Part shown: piece by piece, positions 1 through 11,480 of the stretch
Layout: the number at the start of each line of letters is the position of its first letter
Numbering within the stretch: position 1 is the stretch's first letter
Source: Jacaranda mimosifolia
Taxonomy: Eukaryota; Streptophyta; Magnoliopsida; Lamiales; Bignoniaceae
Assembly: GCA_018894105.1 (NCBI GenBank)
Contig: CM032123.1
Location: forward strand, 26,947,744-27,011,743
Direction of reading: 5' to 3'
DNA: 64,000 bases
Notes under the pieces: model-generated
Told to the model about the DNA's origin: nothing
What the model saw: the letters and a program-made list of their open reading frames with translations, nothing else
Databases searched by the model: none
Program-made: the position numbers and the translations under genes

Positions 1-5
1 AACAC

Positions 6-1478
6 TAGAAGGCTTTACAAACAAAAGGTATTAAAATTGTTCTCAAAGTTAATCAAAAAGATGTAGAATCAACTGCTGGCCAACTCAATCAACTTGGGGA
101 GAGAATTGAACATTATTCATTTGAGCCTTGGCATCCTAGAAAGAAGCCATCTCATTCTAAACAAGATTTAATGGAATATCCTAAAAATAACACAATGGCT
201 TCACCTCTTCAAAATCCTGTTGTTTTAGGGCAAATTAAAGGAGGGAATTTGGCACATAAGGAGTATAATATTGCTGACCGTACTAAAGTGTTGTCTAAAA
301 GATGTAGCCTTCTCGAGGTTTCATTCCCCACTGATGCTCTAATGGAAAGAAATGAAATAATTTCTGCACTTTCTTGCTCAAATGATGATTCCAGCAACCA
401 ATGCATTCTTAAGAAGAAACCAAAGGTTTTAGATTTAGATAAAATCAATATTAATTCACATTTCTTCACAGATATTCCAAGTTCTTCTTTACCTTTGGAT
501 GAATTAAAATATGTAAATTTTTTTTATGCACCTTTTTTTTATTTTTTTATTTTATATTTGCCAATCTTTTGCACTAATTTCTTCTTCTTTTCTTCTTCCC
601 TTTTTTATAGCTTGCAGATCTTGAAATACCAATTGCAATTACTTCTGAAGGTAGTGTTGGTTCCATAAATGTGGTTAATCCTTGTAACTTGCTTGAAACG
701 ACCATTTTTCAACCTCTTGACGTTGGCATACAATTTTCCCTTGCTACTGCTGATTCCAATAAACAACGAAAGGTAATATTATTTGAGATTGCAAATGATA
801 AGGCTTTTGCCGAGAAAAATAAGCCTAAAAGGACAATTGAAGCTCCATCTTATGCAGTTCCAGCTGCTGAAGTTGTTGAATTTTGTCCTCGAGTTATATA
901 GACTGAAGCTAAGCAGATGTTGCTCAAATTCTATTGGGAATGCATATGTCAAAAAATCATGAAAACTCCATTTGAGCAACTCTCAAAGATAAAACCAACA
1001 ATTGATGATTTGATCGCAGAGATGAGATCATACATAAAAAACACATCATCTTTGGAGAACCACTTGAGATCTTTCTTTGAGGGTGCTTCCAACTACACAA
1101 AGGTTAAGTTAAATTCAATTCAAAAATAAACACAAGAAACCCGTGAGAAAGCACTATTTTTTACACAACAGGATCTATTTGAGGCCGAGGCAATAGAAAG
1201 TGAAAGAGTTGTAGAGGTGAATGGTCTCAAGAATGAACTTCTTCAAATCTCCAAGCATCAAGAGTAATTGAGAACACGACTTGCCGAGTTAAGTAGTAAG
1301 GAAAAATTTGCAAACTAATCACTCCATAAGGCTGAAGAAAACTTGTCCACTATTCAGAGAGAAGTGACCACCAAGAGAGATAGACTTTCAAAGCTTGAAG
1401 ATACTCCATTTTTGACTGATCAAGAGGTTGAGGCTTTAAAGAGGATGGAGGCACTACTTGAAGAATCTCGTAAGGAAC
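6..1478 (+). pseudogene. decayed spliced coiled-coil protein remnant, possibly a retrotransposon antisense accessory ORF
   Basis: Not firmly recognised. A reading frame is open from base 6, with no start codon in the window, to about 510. It meets a plausible donor (aaaatat/gtaaat) and resumes after ttttttatag/ at 611, giving a second exon to about 771 that ends cgaaag/gta. Further in-register protein runs to about 1478 but is broken by stops near 899, 1126, 1264 and 1315. The later part is rich in Glu, Lys, Leu and Gln and reads as coiled coil (for example LLEESRKELIAF just before 1480). It lies antisense to, and downstream of, the Ty3/gypsy pol remnant at 2596-4443. That is where Tat-lineage elements are known to carry extra antisense ORFs, some with plant mobile domains. 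That assignment is inference; a decayed host gene is the alternative. Confidence 0.35.
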
Positions 1479-1578
1479 TAATAGCTTTTGATATACTCAC
1501 ATGAGCACTTAGCTATTTACCATTTTTTTAGCACAATTGATGTAAAAGAACACTTGATTACTACATATGCAATAAAAA

Positions 1579-1600
1579 GTTGTTGTTGTTGTTGTTGTTT
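1579..1600. repeat. (GTT)n microsatellite
   Basis: About six GTT units followed by a T run, just downstream of the coiled-coil remnant. It has no evident function. Confidence 0.8.
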
Positions 1601-1778
1601 TTTTTATGAATCCTCCTTGTGCATTCTTTTATTTATTTATTTAGTATTTCTTCAAATTGATACCAATTTCAAAGAAAAATTACATTACATGCCCCCAACA
1701 AGTGGAATAAACTTACTTAAGTTTATGAGTAAAACTGGCTATCTAATGAATTGAACTTGGAAACAATCAGAACTTCTT

Positions 1779-2150
1779 CCAATGATATGTTTGAACTTGA
1801 TAAACCATCCAAAATTACTCCAATGATTTGTTTGAATTTGGGAAGTAAGTCGTCCAAAGTCACTCGAATTATATGATTGAACTTGTGAAGTCCTCAAAAC
1901 TTATTCCAGTGATGTGATTGAACCTGGCAAGCAATCCAAACTTATCCAAATGACATGATTGAACTCGGGAAATAAGTCATCTATATTTGATCCAATGATA
2001 TGATTGACTAGGGGAGCCATCCAAACTTATTCTAATTATGTGATTGATCCTAGGAAGTAAGTCATCCAAATTTGCTCCAATGATTGAACTTGGGAAGCCA
2101 TCCAAACAAACTTTTTTTTATAGTGATGTGACTGAACTTGAGAAATAACT
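1779..2150. repeat. degenerate 41-45 bp minisatellite
   Basis: About nine imperfect units built on a core like ccaatgatatgattgaac followed by gggaag and atccaaa. Shorter units (about 41 bp, with gccatccaaac) alternate with longer ones (about 45 bp, with gtaagtcatcc), so a dimer of about 86 bp is the higher-order unit. It lies downstream of the minus-strand integrase remnant, where Tat/Ogre elements carry a repeat-rich 3' untranslated region. Confidence 0.75.
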
Positions 2151-2274
2151 CCCAAGCTGTCTACGTACCCCAACAAGGGGATCAAGTCATTACATAGTTT
2201 AAAGTAAATATTCTTTTTTTAAAGGGGGTGCCATTCACAATTTATACTCATGCAGGCCAAGAGTATCCATTACT

Positions 2275-2510
2275 TAACCACCTTGGACTAGGTGGGGTAT
2301 TTAATATTTTAGCCACATAAAATACCTTTAGTGGGGAAGGTTAACAGTTTAACCACATACACTACCTTTGGTGGGGAAAGCTAGAAGTTTAACCACATGC
2401 ACTGCCTTTGGTGGTTACCATACATAGTTTATACTCATGCAGGCCATGAGTAACATGTAGTTTAGGCTCGTACGCCAAGGAGCAACATGTAGTTTAAGAT
2501 CGTGCGTCAA
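2275..2510. repeat. two short tandem-repeat families (about 53 bp and 35 bp)
   Basis: Three units carry ttaaccacat followed by acctttggtgggg (about 2280-2420). Two units of about 35 bp carry aacatgtagttta followed by cgt..caaggagc (about 2448-2515). They share the presumed 3' untranslated region of the minus-strand retrotransposon with the larger minisatellite at 1779-2150. Confidence 0.7.
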
Positions 2511-2595
2511 GAAGCAATATTTCTCAAGGATAATATCGCTTTAAAAATTTGCCATTTATGGGGCCTATGCGCAATCCATCTTTGTCAACCAACTT

Positions 2596-3400
2596 CTAAG
2601 TACCATTGGTGTATACTTCTTTTATCACATACGGACCATCCCATTTTGACATGAATTTACTTCCCATTCGCTGAGTGATGGTAATGGGCCTTCTTACTAC
2701 TAACACCAAATCTCCAACTTGAAAAGATCGCGGGCTAACTTTTTTATTAAATGCTCTTATCATACGTACTTGATAACATTTAAGTTGTTGTTGTGCTTGA
2801 AGTCTTTTCTTATCCAATGCTTCTAATTCCTCAAGTCGAAGGTGAACATTATCTTCAGCAGCAAATTCTTGAATTCCTAAAGAAAATGAGGGTATTTGAC
2901 TTTCAAGAGGGAGAACATCTTCAACTCCATAAATCAATGAATATGGTGTAGCCTGGGTAGCAGTCCAATAAGTTGTTCGATATGTCCAAAGAGCTTTTCC
3001 AACTTTTTCATGCCAATCCATTTTAAATTTTGACACTATTTTCTTCAGCAAGTTGTATAAAGTTTTATTGAACGCGTCTGCTAGACCATTTGCAGTTGCA
3101 TTGTACATAAAAGAATTGTATTACCTGAATCCAAATTGTGCACAAAGTTTATCCATCAACTTATTGTAGAAAGGCTTCCCATTATTAGTAATGATGTAAC
3201 GAGACACTCCATAACTGAAAATCAGATGACAGTAGATGAACTCAACAACTGTTTCTTTCTTCACTTCCTTGAGGGGAATTACCTCTGCCTACTTGGAGAA
3301 ATAGTCTGTAGCAGCCAATATGTAAGCATGACCAACCGGCGACTTAGGAGTAATAAGACTAATAGCTCATTGGCTTCCTCGGTTGAAACTTTGAATCGTT
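2596..3400 (-). pseudogene. retrotransposon integrase fragment
   Basis: This is integrase core and C-terminal domain, which would insert the cDNA copy into the genome. The minus-strand translation near 3400 begins with a core run such as HAYILAATDYFSK and continues past a break near 3110 into an intact 170-residue frame. That frame holds ALWTYRTTYW and TQATPYSLIYGVE, then a basic C-terminal part with FQVGDLVLV. Stops and a frame break near 3110-3125 and in the core show it is dead. The N-terminal HHCC zinc-binding part is missing because of the deletion joining it to the protease. Confidence 0.85.
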
Positions 3401-3813
3401 AGGCGGCTGTGTGGAAGATCTTCAATAGAAACCTCCAAATTCTTCATGGTGGATTTTGGCATGATATTAACGGTAGATCTTCCATCAATGAGTATGCGGT
3501 TAACCTTTTGCTCCTGCAACCTTGAAATAAAGAGTAGCATATTGTGAGATTTTGACCCCAACAACAAGTCCTCATTTGTAAAAGCAATGGCTGTAGAACA
3601 GGAAGTAGAATGTTGCTCTTCAATTTCACAAGATATAGCATGCACTGTTTCAACTCTTTGATCAAAGAATGCTGTAGGAAAATAATACTTCAAAGTCACT
3701 TGGCTCCTTTTGTAACATGCTAATGAATTTTCCAACTTTCCATTTGTAACCTTTTGACTCTTCATTATCCATGATTGAAGGCGTCTAGCCATACGCGAAA
3801 CCTTTAATGCCAA
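3401..3813 (-). pseudogene. retrotransposon aspartic protease fragment
   Basis: A 148-residue open frame (3367-3813) holds a retropepsin-like active-site region, ILIDGRSTVNIMP. The family usually has D-[ST]-G or D-G-G-[SA] here, so Arg replaces a conserved Gly/Ser position. The protease would cut the Gag-Pol polyprotein. After FNRGSQ the frame stops and the sequence becomes integrase, so the protease has lost its downstream RT and RNase H partners. Confidence 0.7.
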
Positions 3814-3834
3814 TGGAGGAGATTGATTGACACA

Positions 3835-4443
3835 TCATCTTTTCCTTCGTCGGTGCATTACAAGAATCCACTCACTACTATATTTAGTTTTAGTAGTGGA
3901 ACTTGTTTCCAGCTTAGTCACCTCATTAGCGAGTTGAGTCTCCGCTAGCATTAGATCTAAACTTCCAAATTGAAGCATTGTTGATGCCTCCATGAGCAAA
4001 GATGAGGAAAATACGTTGTCTTTGCTTGACAAAACACATGTGGCATCGGCTACTGCTATAGCTTTAGCAGGATTTGACCCAACAATGTCTTCTATGTCAA
4101 GAATTATCTTTCCATCCCTTTCCAATGCCATGACATTATCTTTAAAGATGAAATATTTCTCTATTGGATGGCCGACAACCCGATCATACTCGTAATATTT
4201 TGGATCGTTCATCTTTCCAACTTCTTCAGGACGTTTTCGTTCTGGTAGTTTAATCAACTTCCTTGCCAATAATTCATCAAAGATGTGAGAAACATCAGAA
4301 TCTAGAAATGGATACTCCTTCTCATGTATCTCTTTCAATATTTTCTTACCTGTTGAAATGCATTCATCTTCAGTTTTCTCAACAACCTTTTTATTACTTG
4401 TGGGAATTTTTATGGAAGTTGTCTTGCTTGCCATTGATTCCAT
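3835..4443 (-). pseudogene. retrotransposon gag C-terminal region
   Basis: A 202-residue frame encodes the tail of a plant Ty3/gypsy Gag. RVVGHPIEKYFIFKD corresponds to the usual Cys/His knuckle ahead of the protease, but both expected Cys positions read Tyr (YYEYDRVVGHPIEKYF), so zinc binding should be lost. The main capsid part of gag is not visible upstream. A short break (3814-3834) separates it from the protease frame. Confidence 0.65.
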
Positions 4444-4740
4444 AAATAGAAATTTTTAAATTAACAACTAATATATTTTTACACATGTCATTTTTCAATT
4501 GGCCCAAAATTAAGCCGTCTACAAGGAGAACTTCACATAATGGTTTCAAAAACCCTTATTATTTTCTCAGAGATGGTAAAAAATTTTTTTTAGTGCTATC
4601 TTAGATGGGGAGCGATCCTAAACCTTCAAAATGGGAAGAAAATAATTTGCTATCTAAAATATCAAGTGGACAAGGCGATTGGTGAGTTTATGTAAGCTTT
4701 TGCTTTTGTGGTTTTTGAAGAGAATGAGGAGGGCCATACT
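4444..4740. other. spacer between two retrotransposon remnants
   Basis: No gene is recognised. This is AT-rich sequence between the minus-strand gag tail and the start of recognisable plus-strand pol. Confidence 0.5.
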
Positions 4741-4769
4741 ATCTCATGATAGCTACAGCCGCTGTTGCG

Positions 4770-5480
4770 AGAATTTCAGGATGTGTTACCCAAAGAAATT
4801 CCACCCAGACTCCCTCTAATGTGAAAAATTCAACATTGCATTAATATAATTCCTTGTGTTTCTTTTCTAAATAAGGCAGCCTATAGAATGAGGCAAAAAA
4901 GCATGAAGAGTTGCAGCAACAAGTTGATGAGCTGTTAACTAAAGGCCTTGTGCAGGAGAGTAAAAGTCCATGTATGATACTAGCTCTTATTGTGCCAAAA
5001 AAATATAGTTCTTGGCATATGGGTATTGATAGTATAGCAGTAAATAAAATCAGTATCAAGTATAGCTTTCATGTCCCTCGTCCTGATGATCTTCTTGATC
5101 AACTTCATGCTTTCAAGATTGGTTCTAAGATTTATCTTAGAAGTGGCTATCATCAAATTCGCATGAGATTTGGAGATGAATGAAAAACAACTTTCAAAAC
5201 AAGAGATGGTCTTTATGAGTGGTTGGTTATGCCATTCAATCTTTCTAATGCCTTTTCTACATTCATGCAACTCATGAACCATAGTTTAAACCTTTCATTG
5301 GAAAGCTGTTGCGGTTTATTTTGATGATATTCTTGTCTATAACTGCAGCCTAGCAGAACCTTTGAATCACCTTTGACAAATATTTGAAGTGCTAAGGGAA
5401 AAAGTTATTTAACTTGAAGAGTTATCATTTCTTTTCAAAAAGTCTAGTCTTTTTTGGCTACATTGTTTCTTCGAAAGGCA
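4770..5480 (+). pseudogene. Ty3/gypsy reverse transcriptase remnant
   Basis: RT would copy the element RNA into cDNA. The intact 90-residue frame 4911-5183 carries QQQVDELLTKGLVQESKSPC and YLRSGYHQIRM (usually DLRSGYHQIR). A stop follows GDE near 5181, then [20 protein letters not shown] continues. The catalytic box [10 protein letters not shown] is still present at about 5312-5342, so the active-site aspartates survive although the frame is broken. Confidence 0.85.
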
Positions 5481-5499
5481 TTAAGATGGATGAGAATAA

Positions 5500-6115
5500 G
5501 ATTGAGGCAATTCTAAGTTGCCAACTGCTAAATCCATTCATGATATTCAGAGTTTTCATAGCTTAGCTTCCTTCTATCGCAAATTTATCAAAAACTTTAG
5601 CATTATAATAGTACCTATCGCCGAGTGCTTGAACAGGGCAGTTTCAGATGACCAGAAAATGTGCAAAAGAATTTTGATCTTCTCAAGAAAAATGGTTACA
5701 TAGGCTCTAATATTGCAACTGCCAGATTTTGAAAAGGTTGTGAAGTTAATTGTGATGCTTCAAATGTGGGAATTGGTGTCATTCTTAGCCAAGAAGGCAA
5801 GCCCATTGGTTTCTTTAGTGAAATGTTGAACAACTCTTGTCGTAATTACTCTACTTATGACAAGGAGTTCTTTTCTATTTTTCGTACTTTGAATCATTGG
5901 CAGCATTATCTTTTACACAAGGAGTTTATTCTCTACTCGAATCATGAGGCATTGAAGTACTTGAAGTGTAAAAAAAAATTAAATTCTCAGCATACTAAGT
6001 TAGTTGAGTATCTACAAGCCTTCAATGTTGACGTCAAGCATAAATCCGATGCTCTTAATCGTGTGGCAGATGCTCTTAGCCAAAGACATTCTTTGCTATC
6101 CACTTTGCAAATAAT
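5500..6115 (+). pseudogene. Ty3/gypsy RNase H region remnant
   Basis: The RT connection region reads IQSFHSLASFYRKFIKNFS at 5545-5600. The RNase H part sits in the frame 5766-6215: GIGVILSQEGKPIGFFSEML, YSTYDKEFFSIFRTLNHWQ and RVADALSQRHSLLSTL. The first catalytic Asp (CDASNVG) lies just upstream at about 5750 in the same register. RNase H would remove the RNA strand of the hybrid. A frameshift near 5690-5750 separates the two parts. Confidence 0.85.
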
Positions 6116-6119
6116 AGTC

Positions 6120-7345
6120 ATTGGTTTTGAGGTACTTGAAGATCTCTACCAAGATGATCCATACTTTGGCAAGGTTTGGGAAAAATCCTTGAAGGTCCAT
6201 TTAATCATTTGTTGATTCAAGATGGCTTTCTTTCCGAAGATAAGTTGCTATATATCCCGAATTGTTCTCTAAGGCAAGCAATTATTTTTGAAACTTATAA
6301 TGGAGGTCTTGTTGGACATTTTCAAAGAAAGAAAACTCTTGAACTTATTCAAGAAAACTTCTATTAGCCTATGACGGAAAGGGATGCTAAGCATTATGTT
6401 GAGAGATGTAAAACTTGTCACATTGCAAAGATCTATGGGCAAAACACTGGTTTGTACACTCAATTGCCAATTCTAGTAGCTCTTTAGGAAGATGTGACTA
6501 TGGATTTTGTGGTTGGTTTGCCTCGCACTCAAAGGAACAAAGATTCGATCATAGTGGTTGTTGATTGAGTTTATAATATGACACATTTTGTTCCATGCAC
6601 CAAGACTGTAGATGCTACACATATTACTAGTCTTTACTTTAAAGAAACTGTGAGACTACATGGGCTCCAAAGACCATTACATCTAATCAGGATTCAAAGT
6701 TTATGAGTTATTTTTGGCGTACACTTTGGAGAAAGCTTGGAAATAAGCTTCAATTTAGCTCTTATCATCATCCTCAAATGAACAGGCAAATAGAGGTTGG
6801 TAATATGAGCTTGGGAAATATTTCGATAAGTTTGGTTGGTAAAAATATTCATCAATGGGATATGATTTTGGCTTAAGTTGAATTTGCTTATATATATATA
6901 TATAATCAATCTTCTAGCCAAACAACTAGGAGAAGCCTATTTAAGATAGTTTATGACAATAGCCCTATTACTCCATTGGCTCCATTTTCAATCACTCAAC
7001 ACTTCAGTAGTGATGGAGAAGAACATGCCAAACATATCAAAAAGTTGCATGAGCAAGTTCGGCAAGAAATTTTCAATCACAATGAGAAGTATCAAAGGAT
7101 TACCAACAAGCATCGAAAACTGACAGCTTTCGAGAAAGATGACTTAGTTTGCTTTTACCTTTGCAAAGAGTGGTTTCCTTGTGGTCGTCACGGAAAATTA
7201 TAACCTAGAGCTTATAGGGAAATCCAAAGAATTGGTGAGAGCATTTACAAAATCGAATTACTTGATGATTATGGAGTTTCGGCAACCTTCAAAGTTGTAG
7301 ATCTTTCTCCATATATTGAAGATAAGTTTGATCGAGCCTCAAGGA
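6120..7345 (+). pseudogene. Ty3/gypsy integrase remnant
   Basis: The zinc-binding part has a His in GGLVGHF and the pair CKTCHIAK near 6408. The core follows with DVTMDFVVGLPRTQR and DSIIVVVD around 6492-6565 (first catalytic Asp in TMDF), then SLYFKE and a decayed stretch around 6660-6880. The C-terminal part reads EEHAKHIKKLHEQVR (7018-7062) and FKVVDLSPYIEDKF near 7290-7330. Stops at 6365, 6485 and 6565 and frameshifts make it non-functional. Confidence 0.85.
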
Positions 7346-7560
7346 TAAGTCTTCTCCAATCAAGGGAGAATGACACTAAAATAATTCAAGATGAATTATG
7401 GGATGAAGATATCAATCATTGTGAGAAAAGTAGCCATTTGTGTAAGAAAATCATGCCTAAGGATGTTGTATCAATTCGGTACACTTGGAATCAATTCTCA
7501 GGGTTCTGTGGCAAGTTTTAGAAAACTTCTTGGAATAAACTACTTTCAATGGGAATGAAC

Positions 7561-8539
7561 TAAGTAGTGAGCCATATACTATTGGAAAGCTACAAGTGTC
7601 TAATTTCTAACACAACAAATGTTCTTGAAAAGCATTTTTCTACAGAGAGTTATGCTGGAACTACTAAGGACTGCTAGATTCTATGTTGCTCAGCTACTTG
7701 CAGGAATATTAAGGGACACTTGGGTTCAAACCAATTTTAATAGTTCGTTTCACTTTTTTTCTTGGTTATTAAGTCCTCTTATGATTTTATTTAATATTTC
7801 TCAACTAAACTTATTAGCTTTTACATTTCTGCATTATGATAAGTGTGTCTTACTTTGGAAGTTATCATATGTTGGAGGGATGTTCCAAGCTTTATAAAGT
7901 CACCTCTTGTAATTTTTTTTTCCAGACTATTTTGAAGAATACATATCATATTTTTAGCCTTTGGCTTGTTTATAAGAAGAGAAATCTTCTTGTTGTTACT
8001 CAAAACTCTGAGGTGGATCCTAAAATGCAGAGTGTTGTTACACAACTTGATTGGTGCCTTGTGGTTCCTCCTACTTCTCCACATGTTTCCGGTATCAAAT
8101 ACGATTTCAATTGGAATTTTGCATATATGGAACTTTGTGAGCTATGATATTCAAAACTAAGAACAACAAATTTAGAGCTATAACTAAGTTTGAGTTTTGC
8201 TTATGATATACTTATGTTGCAACTACAAGCTTATGATATTGCTTATGATTTCATTTGGAATTTTGCATATATGCAATATTATGTATGGAATTTTGCTTAT
8301 GGTTTCAATTGGAATCATGTGACTATGTACCTATCAAATGCTTCAATGGATATGGGAGTGGCCAGAAAAGTACATATGGGTTTACTTGATGAGGAAGAGG
8401 CCATAAAGTTAATAGGAATGGTCCTTGTGGTGGAAATAAGGGATAGGTTTTGGTCTAGAAAGTAGGTTATGGATGAGATTGGAATCTCCTTTGATATGTC
8501 GAACGACAAATTGATACTTAGAGAATCAATATTTGAGTC
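7561..8539. other. no gene; local repeats around ggaattttgc
   Basis: No protein or known element was recognised. Between about 8090 and 8320 the words ggaattttgcatatatg and gcttatgat recur (8112, 8169-8180, 8220-8300), a decayed tandem array. Open frames here are short and unrelated to known proteins. Confidence 0.5.
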
Positions 8540-8544
8540 TTAAC

Positions 8545-8900
8545 AACTGTAGCTCTGGAACTCCCTTGTTCTTGAAATCCACAATCCTCGAGAAAGGGGA
8601 GTTACCAATCTGTATAGTAAAATAATGTCCAATAAGGTTGAACTTAAATTTTGTAATGTCGTACCTAATAGCAAGGATTTCTTTGTAGGCTGTGTGGTAA
8701 TATTTTTTTGCTTCTTTGAACTGTCCATTAGCATATCCGCAATAGTACTGTTTCCCTTCTATCTCTTCAATGAGTGGGGCTTTATAAAACTCATCACTGA
8801 CATCTGTTTGTAGGATCTTATCGCTTGTTCTAGGAATCTTTAGAGGTGGTGGATCTGGCCTAGCTATTGTTTGTTCATCTACCTAAGATGGGGCATTCTT
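8545..8900 (-). pseudogene. endogenous caulimovirid RNase H region
   Basis: The minus-strand translation holds LQTDVSDEF (first acidic residue of the RNase H fold) near 8800, then YYCGYANGQFKEAKKYY and YKEILA. Frame breaks follow before FSRIVDFK near 8585. This domain would degrade RNA during pregenome reverse transcription. The family's reading frame usually ends soon after this domain, which fits the loss of similarity near 8540. Confidence 0.75.
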
Positions 8901-9059
8901 TTTTAACATTCTAAACAGCTAGCTAGTATAGTTAGAGGACTCAGGAAGGAAATCCTTAATATAATTAACGATACTAAGAAATTATTGGATCTCCTTAATA
9001 GTAAAGTCCTTATTTGGACATTTGAGGAGCTGTTAAGTATTATGATAATGACCATTAGA

Positions 9060-9660
9060 GAACTTTATCCTAAGGAATTTGATATTGGGTTGGCTAGTAT
9101 AACTTTTCTTTTTAGATAGCATAATTCTATGGACCTGGACTGAATCCAAGAACCATTATAAGAGATCTACATTGGCCATCTTATTTTGGAGAAACAATAG
9201 AATATCATCAATATGGAGCAACGTACTATGTAGGATGGGCTCATATATTTTCTTTATCGCTTTTGAAATAATGATGGGGTAACTTTGAGTTTAAATGGCA
9301 TGATCGTCCATTGATATTGGGCATTTGGGATGCAAAGGCCATTTTGTCATGTCCTTCGAAGCAATGCCCAGTTGCCAAAACCCTATCGTAAAGGCAAACT
9401 TAGAGGACACCTTAGCTTGGTTAAATATGAGAATAACACCTGGTTCTTTAGAAGAGAAAACTTATCATCTTGAAAGAAGTGATTTAAAGACTTGTAATCA
9501 ATGAAGAACCTCTTTTTTCCTCTAACTTGTTCAAATTGCTTGTTCACATAGAATGCTGGACGAGCCCAACTAGACTTCGTTGGCTCGATCAAACCTAAGA
9601 GTTGGCTGCATTATTTTATGGCCAAGGCAAGGTCATGTGGGCTCATTCCATGATGAGTGG
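9060..9660 (-). pseudogene. endogenous caulimovirid reverse transcriptase region
   Basis: The frame 9383-9592 contains SSWARPAFYVNKQ and FFIDYKSLNHF, characteristic of caulimovirid RT just before the palm. GFWQLGIASKD follows around 9330-9360 after a break. The active-site box HIDDILLF lies at 9191-9215 with both Asp present. Stops and frameshifts separate these blocks. Confidence 0.8.
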
Positions 9661-10119
9661 CATTTGTAGGATTAGTATCTTCGCTCAACTTGAATGGTAG
9701 TGAAGAAATCAGGATTTTTCCATAATGGGTGAGGATGGTTGAAATTTGCATAGGATTCTACACAACATCGCTGGTATTTCTAGGCAAACTCAAAATATTC
9801 TTTTGGTGCATCAGTGAGAGCATAAATCTTCTAAATAGTTGTAAATGGCTAGAAGTTTCTTTCGAACTTGATTCCCATAGGAAGGACCTATATCTTTTAG
9901 GCCTTCTAGTATAGATCAAAGCTGATGAGAAGATCTTTTTCATGCAGCTTGCTTCCAAGAATTTGTATCCATATTGTCCATTCTATAAAGAATTAGATTT
10001 CGATAAGCTTTTTTTTTATTAACAATGTTTTAAACTTTGACAATCTACGGCTTGGAAATATTTATAGTGGGATTTCCAAGCTTATTTTGAGAAGATTTCA
10101 GTATTCTTCATGGTTATTA

Positions 10120-10720
10120 TTATGCTTGTATCCATGAATAAATTGCTTTGATATGTACATCATATTTAGACTGAAGAATGTGTACCGTAACATAAGGAGA
10201 TGGAATGCTTTCTTGGAAGACGGAACTGGCTTGGAGCATGCAGATAGGCAAATAGTCTCGAGCTTAGATTTTTCAATTAGAGCTGTTTCTTCATCATTTT
10301 AAGGATGAATATTGGATGGTAAACACTATTTCTTCTGTTTGTTCCTCTTGTTCAGAATACAAGGATTCAACATCTGTATCAGATAGAGTTGTACCTAAAC
10401 ATTGCAAGACTTGAGACATCATGTAGGGAAACTTGTTTCTCTTTTTAGGGCAATTTTTAGGAAAATGCCCCATTTTTTCCTACAAAGGTAGCAACAATCA
10501 GTGTTATTTTTTCTAAAGGGCTTCTTCTTGAAAAAACTTAGAGGCTTTTTCTTCTTTTTGAATTTCTTGAGAGTTGGTCTCTTGAAGGAAGAGTAGAAAT
10601 TCTTTTCTTTACCTTTGCACTTTATCTCGAAGTAGAATTTGTTGCAAGTATTTTTCAAGATAGATCTGTTATCTTGTTCGCAGAGTTTGCTAAGGACTGC
10701 AAGAGTCATTCAATGACTTA
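10120..10720 (-). pseudogene. endogenous caulimovirid nucleocapsid zinc-finger and protease trace
   Basis: The 96-residue frame 10419-10709 has a very Lys-rich stretch (KKFKKKKKPLSFFKKKPF) followed by the start of a CCHC knuckle, CYLC. The remainder is knocked out of frame by a one-base shift. Downstream near 10130-10190 a short piece resembles the start of a retroviral-type protease with its catalytic motif damaged. These parts would bind nucleic acid and process the polyprotein. Confidence 0.6.
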
Positions 10721-11480
10721 TCCAAGGCCGATGTAAGCTATGTCCTTTTTTGTGGAAAGAATCATATTTTGGAGCTCAATCTAGATTTCTATTGGAAGTG
10801 ATGCAAGGAAGACATGTTTTAGGTTTTGATCGTTGGATCCATTCAACATGTAAAATAGTTAGGGCATCCTTTAAAAATAGAAGTCAAGATCCTTCTTCTT
10901 GAGAGAAGAACACCTCGTAAAGAAGTAATCTTGTTTCGCCAATTTGCTTACAAGAGAGACATCTCCAATGAATTCTTGGTGAATTTCTCCCAAGGCTGTT
11001 GCTGGATTACTGACTTGGTAGAATTATAATTGTCCATACTCTCCAAGACTCTGGAACCAGTCTCTAACAGTTCCTATAAATCTAGATGCAAATTCGCTCA
11101 GATCAATCTGCAAGATGGCTCCTTCTCTTGTTAGTTGTAAGTCAATCCATGCGGCAAATGAATGAAATGTATTTATCCTTTTGGACATAGGAATATCATT
11201 AAAGGTGAACCATGGACCATTTAATGGTTTAGGGAAAGAATTCTCCGAGGGATATGTCACCACTGGTTCAATATCTTGATGTGATTATGTCTCAAAGTTA
11301 GTGCTTTCGGTAGCCTATTCTTCTCTTTGATAGTTTCATCCTATCTTGAAGGCCATCAACATAGATGTTATATCAACAAGCTCCGCTTTTGAATCTTTAT
11401 CAGAATCACTGTTGGAGGGTTTTTCGAGAGATATGTCAAATGAGATACTTGAATCCATAGTAACAGGCTCTTCCTTTATG
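10720..11480 (-). pseudogene. endogenous caulimovirid coat-protein-like region
   Basis: The clearest part is the frame 11024-11263 with WFTFNDIPMSKR, FHSFAAWIDLQL and FIGTVRDWFQSLGEYGQL, the core wording of caulimovirid capsid domains. An acidic Ser/Asp/Glu-rich stretch lies upstream (11350-11480) and a decayed continuation downstream to about 10720. Stops at both ends of the core frame show decay. Confidence 0.7.

Larger units (their letters stand above)
1760..4450 (-). mobile_element. Ty3/gypsy (Tat-like) retrotransposon remnant
   Basis: In minus-strand order the remnant has a gag C-terminal part (4443-3835), protease (3813 to about 3401), integrase (about 3400-2596) and a repeat-rich 3' stretch (2510-1779). 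The gag zinc-finger-like sequence, protease and integrase wording fit the Tat/Athila side of plant Ty3/gypsy; this lineage call is by recognition only. Reverse transcriptase and RNase H are absent: protease sequence passes directly into integrase sequence near 3400. No LTRs were recognised at either side. Confidence 0.75.
4741..7560 (+). mobile_element. Ty3/gypsy chromovirus-like retrotransposon remnant (pol only)
   Basis: A nearly full pol region is readable in order: the linker ahead of RT, RT, RNase H, integrase zinc finger, integrase core and C-terminal domain. It is split by many frameshifts and stops. The wording of RT, RNase H and integrase (PYIEDKF and SLLQSREND near the end) resembles the CRM/Reina side of chromoviruses; this is recognition, not a computed placement. 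Gag, protease and both LTRs were not found. Confidence 0.85.

Noticed and set aside
4741..7560. Possibility of an intact, active retrotransposon
   Set aside because: Many frameshifts and stops, no gag and no LTRs.
8190..8465. 91-residue frame rich in Tyr, Asp and Trp
   Set aside because: Derived from the local gcttatgat/ggaattttgc repeats; no protein family recognised.
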